This document shows, one piece after another, positions 20,085-30,794 of a DNA stretch of 64,000 nt. This DNA is from Fragilariopsis cylindrus CCMP1102. Taxonomy: Eukaryota; Bacillariophyta; Bacillariophyceae; Bacillariales; Bacillariaceae. A program made the position numbers and the translations under genes. The stretch is from assembly GCA_900095095.1 (NCBI GenBank), contig FMBT01000383.1:62001-126000 (forward strand), in the 5' to 3' direction. Position 1 is the stretch's first letter; each line of letters begins with the position of its first letter. The notes beneath the pieces are model-generated. The model was not told the DNA's origin. It ran no database searches and was given only the letters and a program-made list of their open reading frames with translations.

Positions 20085-22771
20085 TTACTTTGATGCTCTT
20101 CCAATTTTCTTCACACACTTCTCAAGGTCGTCGATAATGCGAAGAACGTCTGCTCGAATAGTCACATCCCAACCGAGATTTCCATCGGTCATCTCGTTGA
20201 CTGCCTTTCGGATCTCTTCTGTTCCTTTAGATATCTTTTTTGAAACAGGTTTCAGTAGAATGCTCTGGGTGGTAGGGTTATCCAAATATAACGCCATTTG
20301 GCTCACAACCTCCTTAGCCTTTGACTCAAGGTTATCCAGAGTTTTGGTGAGAACCTCTTGAATCTTGTTAGCATCGAAAAAGGAGGAACTATCATTCAAG
20401 CTTTCGGGTGTCGAACTTTCTAATTTACCGACAATGTCGATCACATCCTTTGCGAAGGAATTGCAGGTGTGATCAATAAACTCATTGCATGCATTTCGGA
20501 GTGCCTCTTCTAAGTCCCGTTTTGAATCAACAGATTCTTCATTCGTCGATAAACCCTCTCGTAACAACGTAACCAACGCGTTTTCTGTGCTCATAGAAAA
20601 GAGTCGTCTATTTCGATTAGCCAAGAACCGAGAGACGGCCTTGCCAGCATCAGAAAAATCGAGTTGCCGCTCGACAGAACGCAAGTCAATATCAAATGGA
20701 GATAGCTGTTCACGTAAAATCTAAAAGTAGGTAAGGAGGAAATATCTTAGGTTAGTATGTGGATGTTAGAGTCATATTAACGAAGAATATCAATACGACT
20801 TCTTTTTCATATATTGGTTTTCTAACGTACCAAAAGATGTTTGACGAGAAACAAATCAGCGTGAATTGTTCCACTTCGCTTTTCGATATATTTAGAACCA
20901 TCAGCCAAAGATCGTGTACAAGATTGAACTGACTGCAGGGCAATATCTTCAAATACTTTAGGTTCAACGACTCGGAATATTTTTGACAAAATCCTCAGGA
21001 CACTTCTCATTGGGGGAAACCATGATTCGTACACTTGAAGTTGTTTTTGCACAGCATCATCTTCGGCGTCTGCTCTCGATTCTGATGATGATTCTTCGGA
21101 GCCTTTCTCTAACTTGTTAGGGTAATCTAAATCTTTCGGTAAGGATTTGAATCGAATGACTTCTTTGGTCAAGGAGTTTGTAGCACAGAATATAAGACGT
21201 TCTTGCGCATCTTCGATGACGCTGGAAATTGCTCGAGCGGCAGCAAGGGTAGTTGGGGACGAGCTAGCCATAGATCGCTCCTCTCGGAGTACGCTCACAA
21301 TTTGACAAAGAGTATCCAGATCTAGGACTGTTACAAGTCCACGACGAACCGTCCGGTGAAGTGCCGACGCCAAGGATGCTAAATATGCCTGAAAGTCTTT
21401 ATCGTAGTAAGTTCCGTCCTCTTTGACAACACGCGATGCCAAGGCTGTGATCCCTTTCGATGGATCTACTTTAGACGGATCATTCTTGTTGTCGTCATTT
21501 TCGGCTTCTTTATCTTCTTTGAGAACTTCTTTTTTGTCCCCGAAGAAATCTAGATACAACGCAGTCTCGACAGTACATAATCGAATTAGAAATACACTTG
21601 ATATCCGCGTCATTCCGACAAGTCCATGCTGATCTTTCAGTTTGTCCATATGGGCTCGAATCGTCGTCTTGAGTAAAGAATCACGGGAATTACAATATGT
21701 AGTTCGACATGATTGCAATAGCTCATGATATGCTTCTCCACGATGCAAACGTTTCCGAACCAAACACAATAGACGATTACTTCTCGACGAAATACCGTGG
21801 AACCTTGTATATACTAGAGAAGCTTCAAGTTTGTCTGCAGCAATTGGTATCTTTGGAATATTCAATGCACTAGCAACCTGGGCTGTTGTTGTAGAAATAC
21901 GATCTACCACAGCTTCGCGAATAAGATAAAGAGCCGCATCTTGCAAAGCAAGAGATCTACGATAATATTCAATACTACCACTGGTCTCAAGCGACTCCTT
22001 CCTACTAGCTCTGCGTTGACGCTTCAATTCTGCATCTAAAGCTTCTTTACCTCCACTTTCTCTCGCAAAGAATTCGACAGCATCATCAATTTGATTGAGT
22101 ACAGAAGGAAAATTATCATCATCAACTTTTATCTTAGCAAGGCCACGTACAACCGTCTTTCCCCTAAATAAGACACCAACCAAAACACCAATATTATCCA
22201 CGGCATCATAATGCTTGAGCGGCATACCGATCTCCTTTGCGTGACGATTCAACATTTCTTGTTCATTTTGTAGACGATCAGCCGCCGCGGAGAGTTCTCC
22301 TGAATGTCGAATCAATTCCGCATGGCGATTAGAGATATCTTCGGCAATGTTTATTGAGGCTCTAAGTGCCAAACGTAGAGAAGTCGTGTGTTTAAGTAGA
22401 CGTGTCATATGATCGGAATTTTGGAGCGCCTTTTCCAAGGCAACCTCCGTGGTATTGTTTTCTATTTCATTCGATGAAAGAGAAATAGTTACAGAAGATG
22501 AACCGGGGGGAGACATTGCCTTGAGTACAGTGTATTCTTCCGAATTTTTCCCAGAGGAAGGTCGTTCGTCGTTCCTACTTTTTTTAGTACCGAAGGTTGT
22601 TGTTGGACCAGCAGTTAACGCAGCAATTCGTGACAATCTGGATACTTGAGCCGTCGCACGAGGTGCAAAAAGTTCGTATGAAATATTAGTGGTTGGAGTC
22701 GCTGTTGTCTTTGACGACGACGATGGAAAGCTATTCCGGTTCGCCGATGGAGGATTTTGTAATGACGCCAT
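20085..22771 (-). CDS. COG3: Conserved oligomeric Golgi complex subunit 3
   Basis: Two exons, 22771-20831 and 20720-20085, joined CTTTTG|GTACGT...TTTTAG in phase 0; 858 residues. COG3 (Sec34) is in lobe A of the COG tether for retrograde vesicles at the Golgi. Typical blocks: the coiled N-terminal region with LQNEQEMLNRHAKEI and PLKHYDAVDNIG; then VIEDAQERLIFCATNSL, LPKDLDYPNKLE, ESWFPPMRSVLRILSKIFRV and ADLFLVKHLL, which continues across the splice as ILREQLSPFDID. These match the family's DVQERL, YP.KL and LF.IKHLL.LREQ.AP signatures. The first 110 residues are Ser/Thr-rich and disordered. Cytosolic peripheral membrane protein by family knowledge. Confidence 0.88.
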
Positions 22772-23439
22772 TATTGGATAAAAGTAGCTCGAGTGGAATT
22801 CGTGCCTATCAGAAAATTTGGGTATTCTGGCTATTGATTCGCTATTGTTTTATCGTCGGTCGATGTAAAATCTGTATCGTCTTCGAGTTTTGTGATTATT
22901 CTATTGCGACGATGATACCTTAATATATTCGCTATGAGAATCGACGTCGTCGATACGAAGATCTTGTTCTATGTACAGCACTATTAAATGACCTAGATAC
23001 AAGTGTACGATGCAATTCTCTTTCCGATCTTCTTTTCCCAATACCGATACGACGTCTTATTTCAACTGTGCTTATGACCAAGATCAAGGTACTAAAAGTT
23101 ACCGATACTGTACTTGAAGTACTTAGTAGTGTACTAATAGTATGTGAAATGTGAAACAATAATAAGAAGCGATGTGAATGTATCACAGGGCCACCCTCCG
23201 TTCCGGAAAATAAAAATTGAGAGCATTTACAGAGTTTTTACTATCCGCCAAAATGAAACGTGTATGCGTCATCAATATTATTCATAATCAAGATTACGTC
23301 ATACGGTACGTAGTACCGGTAACTGTTATTAGGTGTCAGTGTTAAAAGGTAGAGGTATAGTTTCATAAAATCCTATTCATTTCCTCATTCGAATTTGAAC
23401 TTGAAGGGCGTCAGAACTATATAACAGGAAGCAGAAAAA
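22772..23439. other. Divergent promoter region between COG3 and a glutaredoxin gene
   Basis: About 670 bases. Contains several TACTGTA-like and GTAC-rich words near 23095-23150 but no exact TACTGTAG. No coding sequence supported. Confidence 0.45.
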
Positions 23440-23961
23440 ATGGCTGGACGAATACTATTAAGAAATGCTAAAACGCTTTCATTGCATTTGCGTAATGGGC
23501 GACAGGTTGTCGCACTTCCTCCCAACGGAGTAACAACAAACAATAATAATAATGATAAACGCACATTGGCAACTTCGACAGCGACCATTGCCAACATCAA
23601 CGGTCTCGTCGCTCCTTGCTTGGATAAAAATAAGAGAACAAGAGTCATGTCAACGTCGGCTATTAGTACGAAGATAACGGATATCGTTGATAAAAACAAG
23701 GTTGTTATTTTCTCAAAATCATACTGCCCTTTCTGCAATATGACCAAAGATTTATTCACAAATATGGGTGTAGAAGATGTCGAGGTGCTAGAACTTGACT
23801 TGATAGGAGATGATGGTGCTGACATTGCAGGTGAATTGCTGAAGTTGACCAAACAAAGAACCTTCCCAAATGTTTTTGTCATGCAACAGCATATCGGAGG
23901 TAACGATGATACTCAAGCGGCTGGAAAGAATGGGAAATTACATGAATTACTAGGAATCTAA
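23440..23961 (+). CDS. CPFC glutaredoxin with mitochondrial-type leader
   Basis: 173 residues, single exon. The catalytic domain begins near residue 75 with ISTKITDIVDKNKVVIFSKS, then CPFC (C96, C99), a thioredoxin-fold core, TFPNVFVMQQHIGGNDDTQA and a C-terminal GKLHELLGI. It is close to the plastid-type glutaredoxin 3.7 kb upstream. The leader differs: no hydrophobic signal core but an Arg-rich, acid-free start (AGRILLRNAKTLSLHLRNGR) suggesting a mitochondrial presequence, followed by a poly-Asn run. Location is inferred from the leader only. It has no intron, unlike its neighbour. Confidence 0.88.
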   Translation: MAGRILLRNAKTLSLHLRNGRQVVALPPNGVTTNNNNNDKRTLATSTATIANINGLVAPCLDKNKRTRVMSTSAISTKITDIVDKNKVVIFSKSYCPFCNMTKDLFTNMGVEDVEVLELDLIGDDGADIAGELLKLTKQRTFPNVFVMQQHIGGNDDTQAAGKNGKLHELLGI

Positions 23962-24616
23962 GGTATTACAATATCAAATCGACTTCTTGTGCGGTTTAAG
24001 AACGCTGCAAAAAGTCTTCATTAATGACAACGAGTCAATACCATATAACACGAAACGAATAATAATAAAAATCGACTATATTAATTCGCATAATTACGAC
24101 ATTGGATTATTACTTCGTATCTAGCTAGCTTTTGTGGATTGATTCTAAATATTCTTCGAGTTTAACTCTTGTTAGCGATCTAGTAGGTACTAATTACATA
24201 AGTTAGTAGCATTAATCTCAATTGCCAGGTATCAGCACACTGGTAAACAGGGAAATTAAAATACCATGAGAATATTTTATATTAGAAGCATTACGCCGAT
24301 CAAAATAATACTAGAGGGAAAAATATATTTAGAAGATACTATTTATTGCATTCCCGATCCACTAATTTGTTGCCGCAAAGCCAATATACTTTGTTGCTTG
24401 TGAGGAGGGAGTTGGGAAATCATCTCAGGTCTGTTATGAAGTTGTTTTTCAATCATTTTGTAGGAAAAGAAAGGATACAAATGGCAAAAGTGAATATTAG
24501 AGAGAGAGAGAGAGAGAGAATTGGGATTTTTGTATAATCGCCACGAGTGTCCTGATTTTTTTCACTTCCTCCTCAAATGAATTGTATTCAAGAAAAGTTA
24601 GTTCAACATACTATAC
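23962..24616. other. Intergenic region with (AG)n microsatellite
   Basis: Between convergent genes. Holds a short (AG)n run at about 24499-24519. No coding sequence supported. Confidence 0.5.
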
Positions 24617-25773
24617 TTACGTTAGAGACATAACTTGTCGGACAAGAGCTGGGTCAAGGTTGGCAAGACCTGGTTGGGCTGGTGGAGGTGGTGGTTGCAT
24701 CATCGGAGGAGGTGGAACCTGTCCGTATTGTGGAGGCTGCTGCATATTAGGTGGAGCGGGGGGTGCAGATCTAGCGCGTGGATCGGCCCGGGCTCGCGGA
24801 TCAGCTCGAGGTGGAGGAGGAACTGACGTTGGCAATGGCGGTGGAACTGGATTCATTGCTACTGCTGCTGCTGGTGCGAGTGTACTTCGAGGATTACTGC
24901 TGGATGCAGCAGAAGCAGCAGCCATGGCGGCTCTAGGATCTAATGCCCTTGCTCTAGGGTCTGCTGCTCTTGAAGCTGCTGCTGGTAGTGCACTTGTTGC
25001 TAATGGCATACCGGGAATAGACTTAACCGAAAGTGATGTTTGTACCATATCCAATTTACTCATTAGAAATAGCATAGCTTCAGGTAGCTGTGGATGACCT
25101 GCCAAAAGACGCCGAGCTTCATCTGGATCTCGGTCTGCAATTTCTTTTAATTTTTCAACGACATCGTACATCTCCCCCTTGGACATACTTTTTAGAGAAT
25201 CGGCAACAGCATTTGTACCAGCACTAGTATTATTATTAGCATTATTATTCGTTGCATTGTTATTATTCGTAGATGATGAACCACCCCCACCCGAAGTTCG
25301 TTGATTCTGAGTAAGGTCCATACCAAGTTTTCCAGCCAATGCCTCAAGGTGACTACTATTACTAAAGTTGACCCGTAATCGTCGACCGTTCAATTCATAT
25401 TCGTTCATATTTCGGATAGCACTAAGTGCAGCCTGCGGATCTTCAAATTCAACAAATGCAAACCCTCTTGGCTTGCCAGTTTCTACATCCGTTACCATCC
25501 TAACCTTAATCACACGACCGATTTCCGAAAAATTTGTGTGAAGTTGTTCTTCTGTCGTATTGAATGCTAAATTCCCAACAAAGATATCATGCTTTTGTTG
25601 TTGCTGCGATTGCTGTTGTTGTTGCTGTGGGACTATTTTATTGTTTATCGAGATAAAATAAAAATAAGATGATGAGTTAAATAATAGGTCAATTGCAAGA
25701 AAACTGTTCATATTGAATATAAAAGTATTTAATTCCTCTTACCTCCTCCCATCGCTGTATTCCCACCCCACAT
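24617..25773 (-). CDS. CSTF2: Cleavage stimulation factor 64-kDa subunit (CstF-64)
   Basis: Two exons: a 31-base first exon 25773-25743 (MWGGNTAMGG) and 25632-24617, with donor GGAG|GTAAGA; total 1047 bases, 348 residues. CstF-64 binds the GU-rich element downstream of poly(A) sites. After a poly-Gln stretch comes one RRM with RNP2 IFVGNL (about 27-32) and RNP1 RGFAFVEF (about 66-73), followed by NGRRLRVNFSN. The hinge domain reads SMSKGEMYDVVEKLKEI, DPDEARRLLAGHPQLPEAML. The Pro-rich second half contains several DPRA units (DPRARALDPRA, ADPRARADPRARS), like the MEARA/DPR-rich region of animal CstF-64, and ends LDPALVRQVMSLT, the conserved C-terminal helix that binds Pcf11. The tiny first exon explains why no Met lies near the RRM in the second exon. 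Confidence 0.9.
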
Positions 25774-26420
25774 GATTTTGTGTTTGCAACGTTGCGGTTG
25801 TTGTGTTTCAGTTTGTATGTATGTATATATTTATGTATGTATGCTATTAGGTTTAGGACGTCGCTTTGCTTTCGTTCGACTCTAGTAGCTTTTCAACTTC
25901 CACTGCCACAGTTTCACTTCGGTATTTAGGCTTTTACTTTGAACTTGTACTGTATTACTATTGAAAGTGTAAAAGATCGCCGTACGGTAGAGCTGTTGTA
26001 TTGTGGTTGGTCTTCTTTATTGTCGGTGTTCAAATCTTATTGCTGTGTTCATCCTTTCGCTTGAGAGCAGTTGTGTTTTGTGGGCGTTGTCGTGTTCGAG
26101 TCGAGTGAGTCGATAGAATTCCACGACTGAAAAATCGAAAAATAGAATCTGACGAATTCGACAACAAATGACAAATTTAAAAATCGACACAATGGGATAT
26201 TTGACCATGGCTGTCAGTCTAATTTTCAGAATTTGAAGCACTATTAACCTGCTTTTCGACAATCTCTTATTAGATCATACGAATCCTGAGTATATTATTA
26301 TTTCACTGTACGATACAGCGTACATTCGTTGCATCCATGACCACTACCACCAACCGCAACAGCCAGCAATAACAATAACATAACAATAACAAACAGTTCC
26401 CTTTTTTGTTCTTCATCTAG
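25774..26420. other. Upstream region of CstF-64 gene
   Basis: About 650 bases of non-coding DNA between CstF-64 and the unresolved plus-strand exon at 26421. TACTGTA-like words occur near 25946. No repeat of note. Confidence 0.4.
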
Positions 26421-26728
26421 CTGATGATAGAGTTAAGGCATTGTTTAGAGTTCCATCCGATATTTCTGAAACACTGATACATCATCCTATCCTATGTAGA
26501 GGATCAAGTTTCGACCTTACGGTCGACGTTATGAGCAGTCAATGTCGTGACAATGATAGTGATAATAATGATAATGATGATACGACGACAATGATACATG
26601 GTACTTGTTTTTTATCAACCGAATATTCGAGTCCAGATCCAGAAGGAACTGCTCAAGCTGTTGCGGAACGTATTGCAATACGAATTGAGAACCCATCTAC
26701 AGCTTCTTTTTCAAATTTCCTCGGGTGA
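26421..26728 (+). CDS. Probable last exon of an unidentified gene (5' end unresolved)
   Basis: A frame of about 102 residues starts right after a strong 3' splice site (pyrimidine run then CATCTAG at 26414-26420) and runs to a TGA at 26728. It has no plausible ATG at its start; the first usable in-frame initiator would be TTG at 26441. The peptide looks coding (RVPSDISETLIHHPILCRGS, an Asp/Asn-rich loop, DPEGTAQAVAERIAIRIENP). I do not recognise it. The candidate first exon upstream (near 26168-26225) would need a weak donor. It could be a real two-exon gene or a decayed one. Confidence 0.35.
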
Positions 26729-26944
26729 AACACGTACTGTAGCAAAAATTAATTGGCTGATGATCGATTTTATCACAAAGTAACACTACAGCAATATCTA
26801 TCTGCCTCAATAAAAGTGTGGAAAGGAAAAAGATTAAATGCTCAAAGATATAGAATGTGACAATAATAGATATAAACGTTATTACTAGGTCTTGATTAAT
26901 TCATCTTATTTTTTCCGTTGGATCCGGCTATTTTATCTTAAAAT

Positions 26945-28252
26945 TCATTTCGATTTCTCCATCTTGATCGATACCGAGGATTTTGTAGCCATAGTCTGCT
27001 TAGTCAATAAATGAATTAATGGACAGTTTAATTTGGATCCATCCTTTGGGGGGAATTGTGGTTTCCCCCGTGCAGCACATCGATGACATTCTCTTCCATG
27101 TTGGACCATTAAACAATGTAAATCAAGTTTTAGATGATTTGGTATAATTTCATTTAAATATTCATACCCCTTATCACGTGAATAATTGGATGGTATCCAT
27201 TTATTTTGTATTGATATACGATATACATGTGTATCAACAGGAAATTCATTTCGTCCAAGTGTAAATAATAATACACAGGAAATAGTTTTCGGACCAAGAC
27301 CTTTAAATCGTAATAAATCCTTTTTAATTTCGTCATTACTTTTAGTTCTTAAATATTCAAATGAAACCTCGCCACGTTCCTGTTTTAATATTTGACACAT
27401 ACTAAGTATATTCTCAGCTTTCTTCTTTGCTAGACCACCACAATGGATGGCAGTTTCAATTTTAATCGGTGTCTCCAATGATGCAACAATGTTCCAATCT
27501 GGACATGCTTTTTTCAAATTACTAAATGCTCTTGTACTATTTGCGGACGTAGTATTTTGTGATAAAATAGTTGAAACAACACCATCTAAAATCGTTGGTT
27601 GTAACCCACAAGAAGAAGCTTGTAGCTTTCCTTTCTCTTCCTTCTTTACATCGACGACGTCGGCAGAAATGATATCCTTGTGAATCTCACAATCGTTTGC
27701 AACGTTTGTGGTTATTGTAGAAGATTTTCTAATTTCATCACACTTTTCTATGACATCCGGATGTAATTTCGAAAGTTCTCTAACGGCGAATTCGCACTCT
27801 TCTGGTGTTGGACGTGCTCCTTTTCCTATGACTGGTGCTCCTTTCGTGGACTCTTTCTTAACCTTTTTCGTGCCGTAATTGTTATCACCAGCTGCTTCGG
27901 CCTTGACTATCTTCCTCTTCTTCCCATTGGACGACAAGGTTGACGATGATAACGAAGACACACGATCTGGAACTGGAAGAGTATCATCGATCATAGTTTT
28001 TTCTTCATCTTTTTGGATTCTCGACAATGATATCGCAGAATCGGGTGATACCAAAAATGCTGCAGTAGTAGTATTTCGATCTTGCATATCGTCATCGGTG
28101 CTTTTGGGAGCAGCAGCTTTGACAGAAGTTTTCAATACCGGTATTACACGCCGAGTCGATCTTCTGACGTACACGGTGTTGCTCATGTTCGAGTCACTGG
28201 TAGTACTTTTCTTGCTACTATTCTTCGTCATCTTGATCGATTGTTGATGCAC
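26945..28252 (-). CDS. HhH-GPD family DNA glycosylase/AP lyase (endonuclease III-like)
   Basis: 435 residues, single exon. Removes damaged or modified bases in base excision repair. The glycosylase domain occupies about 215-412: PTILDGVVSTILSQNTTSAN (the conserved ILSQNT), IHCGGLAKKKAENI, the helix-hairpin-helix FKGLGPKTISC with catalytic Lys322, and FPVDTHVYRI with catalytic Asp340. Cysteines C380, C389, C392 and C410 lie where endonuclease III binds its 4Fe-4S cluster, with the last spacing stretched by PPKDGSKLN. The layout matches the plant DNA-glycosylase superfamily protein typified by Arabidopsis At3g47830 better than classical Nth. The first 200 residues are basic, Ser-rich and probably nuclear-targeting. 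A 5-methylcytosine (DEMETER-like) activity cannot be judged from sequence. Confidence 0.85.
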   Translation of the reverse strand: MHQQSIKMTKNSSKKSTTSDSNMSNTVYVRRSTRRVIPVLKTSVKAAAPKSTDDDMQDRNTTTAAFLVSPDSAISLSRIQKDEEKTMIDDTLPVPDRVSSLSSSTLSSNGKKRKIVKAEAAGDNNYGTKKVKKESTKGAPVIGKGARPTPEECEFAVRELSKLHPDVIEKCDEIRKSSTITTNVANDCEIHKDIISADVVDVKKEEKGKLQASSCGLQPTILDGVVSTILSQNTTSANSTRAFSNLKKACPDWNIVASLETPIKIETAIHCGGLAKKKAENILSMCQILKQERGEVSFEYLRTKSNDEIKKDLLRFKGLGPKTISCVLLFTLGRNEFPVDTHVYRISIQNKWIPSNYSRDKGYEYLNEIIPNHLKLDLHCLMVQHGRECHRCAARGKPQFPPKDGSKLNCPLIHLLTKQTMATKSSVSIKMEKSK

Positions 28253-28760
28253 TTTTTGACAGAAGAGTTTAAAGAGTCCAGACTTGCTTGCTAGATTTTT
28301 TCTGACTCACACTTCTGTAGATAAGGTCCTCTCATACCTACATACGGTACTATATGTGTAGTTGTATGAGGAGGTGATACGTATATATTAATATATATTT
28401 GTTTCGTTCATGCACTGCAACTTGTGCAATACTAGTATTAGGAGTACAATATCAACATCGACACAACACTAACACACTATCTATCTCTGCATAAAAGTTA
28501 TTGATAGACCCACTGTAGCCTGAACAAATAAATGAACGCATCAGAGTACTGTAGTTAAAGGGAGTCAAAGCACTGGTAGTAATATCAAACAGCAATTAAT
28601 ATAGTTATTTAACGTGGGATAGGAGACGGCGTCACCAGGAGAGTTGTGTAACCATAAGACAACACACAACCAGGAACAAAAAATGACGAAGTAAAACCTC
28701 CACGCGATTCGGAAAAAGGAAAAGACGAATCCGATGTAGAAGAAGCAAGCAGAAAATTAG
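28253..28760. other. Intergenic region and unresolved 5' end of the cactin gene
   Basis: One TACTGTAG copy lies at 28547-28554. ATG ACG AAG TAA at 28683-28694 just upstream of the cactin reading frame could be part of a very short first exon (donor GTAAAA at 28691), but the matching acceptor is not clear. No other feature. Confidence 0.4.
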
Positions 28761-30596
28761 AAAACGAAGAAAGGAAGTATCTCTTCTTCGAGGTCGAAGA
28801 GTCGCAGTCGACGAGATCGCGATCGCGATCGAAAGAAAGAAAAGCGTTCGAAGAGTGGATCTTCTCGAAAAAGTAGTCGTCACAAACGCAGCAAAAAGAA
28901 GAGACGACGCGATTACTCCTCGTCGGACGATTCCTCTTCTTCTGGTAGCTCGTCTTCGTCCTCGTCAGATGAAAGCGATTCTTCCTCAGTTGACAGGAAG
29001 AGTGTATCCAAAAGGAAAGTAGTAGTGAATAAAACCCTCCTTGCCAAACTGGATGCTCGAGGGGAGACATTGGAAGAGCGCAAGGAACGGCGGGGTAATA
29101 AACGTGCGGCAAAAATTCAACAACGCTTTGGATACACCGCTGAAGAAAATCCATTTAATGATCCTAACTTACATGAGACCTTTACATGGGGTAAAAAGAA
29201 AGATATGTCTTCTTCAAAAGATATGAAATCAAACCAAAATCCTGATTCGATTGAAGAAATTGAAACCATCCGACGCCGACGTAAAGAGCGAGAATTGGAG
29301 AGAGAAGAGATGGACCGTTTACGAGCGGAAGAATCTAGAATGAAAGAATTAGAAAATTATGATGACTGGGCCAAGAAGGAAGAAGAATTTCACCTTGATC
29401 AACAAAGGAAGCGATCAGCTATTCGATTGGTTGAGGGTAGAGAGAAACCGATTGATGCACTAGCGAAAAATTTACTCATATTCGGACTGACAGAAGAAGA
29501 AAAGCAACAAAGGGCTGCGGTGAAGTACCAAGAAAAGTACAATGCCCTTGATGAGCTTCAGAAACTAGATGCTGAACTAGAAGAGCCACAGCATATTGTA
29601 GGGATTCTCAAGCTTGGTGAATTGCGAGAGCTTTTGGTTGACATTGATACCTTTCGACTCTTGGAAAAGGAGGCCGTTGATGGAAATTCAAATTCAACGA
29701 TCCTTATGTATTGGGATGCCCTTGCGAAGGTGGTAAAAGACGAAACTTCATTCATCCAGAAAGGTGGAGAAGATAGCTCCTACGCTAAAAAGATGAAAGG
29801 AATAAAATCTATTTTTGATGGACAGTCACGATCGGACTTGATGAAAATGAAGGAAGAAATTCAACAAAAACTAGCAAAGGCTACAGGTTCAGACTGGAAT
29901 GGTTCTGGTGTGGACACGGATCGCGCATATTGGAGTTCTGTTATGGATCAACTGTCTGTTCACCTGGCAAAGATGGATCTTTCTAAATTGCATTCAAAAA
30001 TGTTAGTCTGTCAGCTCGAGCAACTTGAGTCTAGAAAGGAGGCCTTATCGAAACAAGCGATCGCATCTACGAACGATCAAAATAAAGACGAGGATGGGCT
30101 ACAGAAAGATCAAACGTCTAAAAGCATGGTCCCAGCGAATGTCGATGAAAATTTCGGTAACCTTGAAGAGGAGCTCGGGTTGTCTGATGAAGTCGCTCTT
30201 GTGAATGGCGAAGGTTACTCCTGGCAAGATCGCTATATACCCCGCAAACCTCGATATTTCAATCGTATCAAGTCAGGATTCGACTGGAACCGGTACAACC
30301 AAACACATTATGATATGGAAAATCCTCCTCCAAAAATTGTTCAAGGTTACAAGTTCAATGTTTTCTATCCTGATCTGGTTGATCCTACGAAAACACCACA
30401 GTTCTTTTTGGAAGCTGCTGACTCGGATGATTTTTGTATTGTGCGATTTCATGCTGGTCCTCCATATGAAGATGTCGCATTCAAAATCGTAAATCGGGAA
30501 TGGAATAAATCTCGTAAACGCGGCTTTCGATCGACTTTTGAGCGAGGGGTACTCTCTCTTTACTTCAACTTTGCCTCTCACTGGTATCGACGATAA
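28761..30596 (+). CDS. CACTIN: Cactin, spliceosome-associated nuclear protein (5' end unresolved)
   Basis: At least 611 codons. Cactin is a conserved nuclear protein that acts with the late spliceosome. The C-terminal domain is unmistakable: GYKFNVFYPDLVDPTKTPQF, RFHAGPPYEDVAFKIVNREW, ending FNFASHWYRR, the family's invariant end. Upstream are the middle domain (EEEFHLDQQRKRSAIRLVEG, about 29390-29440; REKPIDALAKNLLIFGL) and an N-terminal RS domain (SKSRSRRDRDRDRKK, then Ser-rich) in the same frame from 28761. The RS stretch has no in-frame ATG after the TAG at 28758-28760, so a short first exon must lie upstream; translation from the GTG at 29025 would drop the RS domain. A first exon at 28683 with acceptor GGAAG at 28778 fits phase but has a poor pyrimidine tract. 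Confidence 0.85.
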   Translation, partial: KTKKGSISSSRSKSRSRRDRDRDRKKEKRSKSGSSRKSSRHKRSKKKRRRDYSSSDDSSSSGSSSSSSSDESDSSSVDRKSVSKRKVVVNKTLLAKLDARGETLEERKERRGNKRAAKIQQRFGYTAEENPFNDPNLHETFTWGKKKDMSSSKDMKSNQNPDSIEEIETIRRRRKERELEREEMDRLRAEESRMKELENYDDWAKKEEEFHLDQQRKRSAIRLVEGREKPIDALAKNLLIFGLTEEEKQQRAAVKYQEKYNALDELQKLDAELEEPQHIVGILKLGELRELLVDIDTFRLLEKEAVDGNSNSTILMYWDALAKVVKDETSFIQKGGEDSSYAKKMKGIKSIFDGQSRSDLMKMKEEIQQKLAKATGSDWNGSGVDTDRAYWSSVMDQLSVHLAKMDLSKLHSKMLVCQLEQLESRKEALSKQAIASTNDQNKDEDGLQKDQTSKSMVPANVDENFGNLEEELGLSDEVALVNGEGYSWQDRYIPRKPRYFNRIKSGFDWNRYNQTHYDMENPPPKIVQGYKFNVFYPDLVDPTKTPQFFLEAADSDDFCIVRFHAGPPYEDVAFKIVNREWNKSRKRGFRSTFERGVLSLYFNFASHWYRR

Positions 30597-30794
30597 ATTA
30601 ATAAAAATAGCCTATACATTAATTAAGCTGACTACTTCTCGATTGTAAAAGGGGAGAAAAGGTTAAAGTAGTTTTATGTATTCAATAGTTCATCAAAAAA
30701 TGATTTAAAATCTATTATATCTGAAACGCAACAATTATAACTTAGCTACAGTGTAGACTTAATCAAAATTGAAGGTGGAAGTCAGAATTATTAT

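Noticed and set aside
24582-25097. Plus-strand Gly/Ala-rich frame
   Set aside because: Exact antisense of the Pro- and Ala-rich part of CstF-64, which has clear homology.
28609-29154. Minus-strand frame of 181 residues
   Set aside because: It is the antisense of the Ser/Arg- and Glu-rich cactin N-terminus; low-complexity codons on one strand create long frames on the other.
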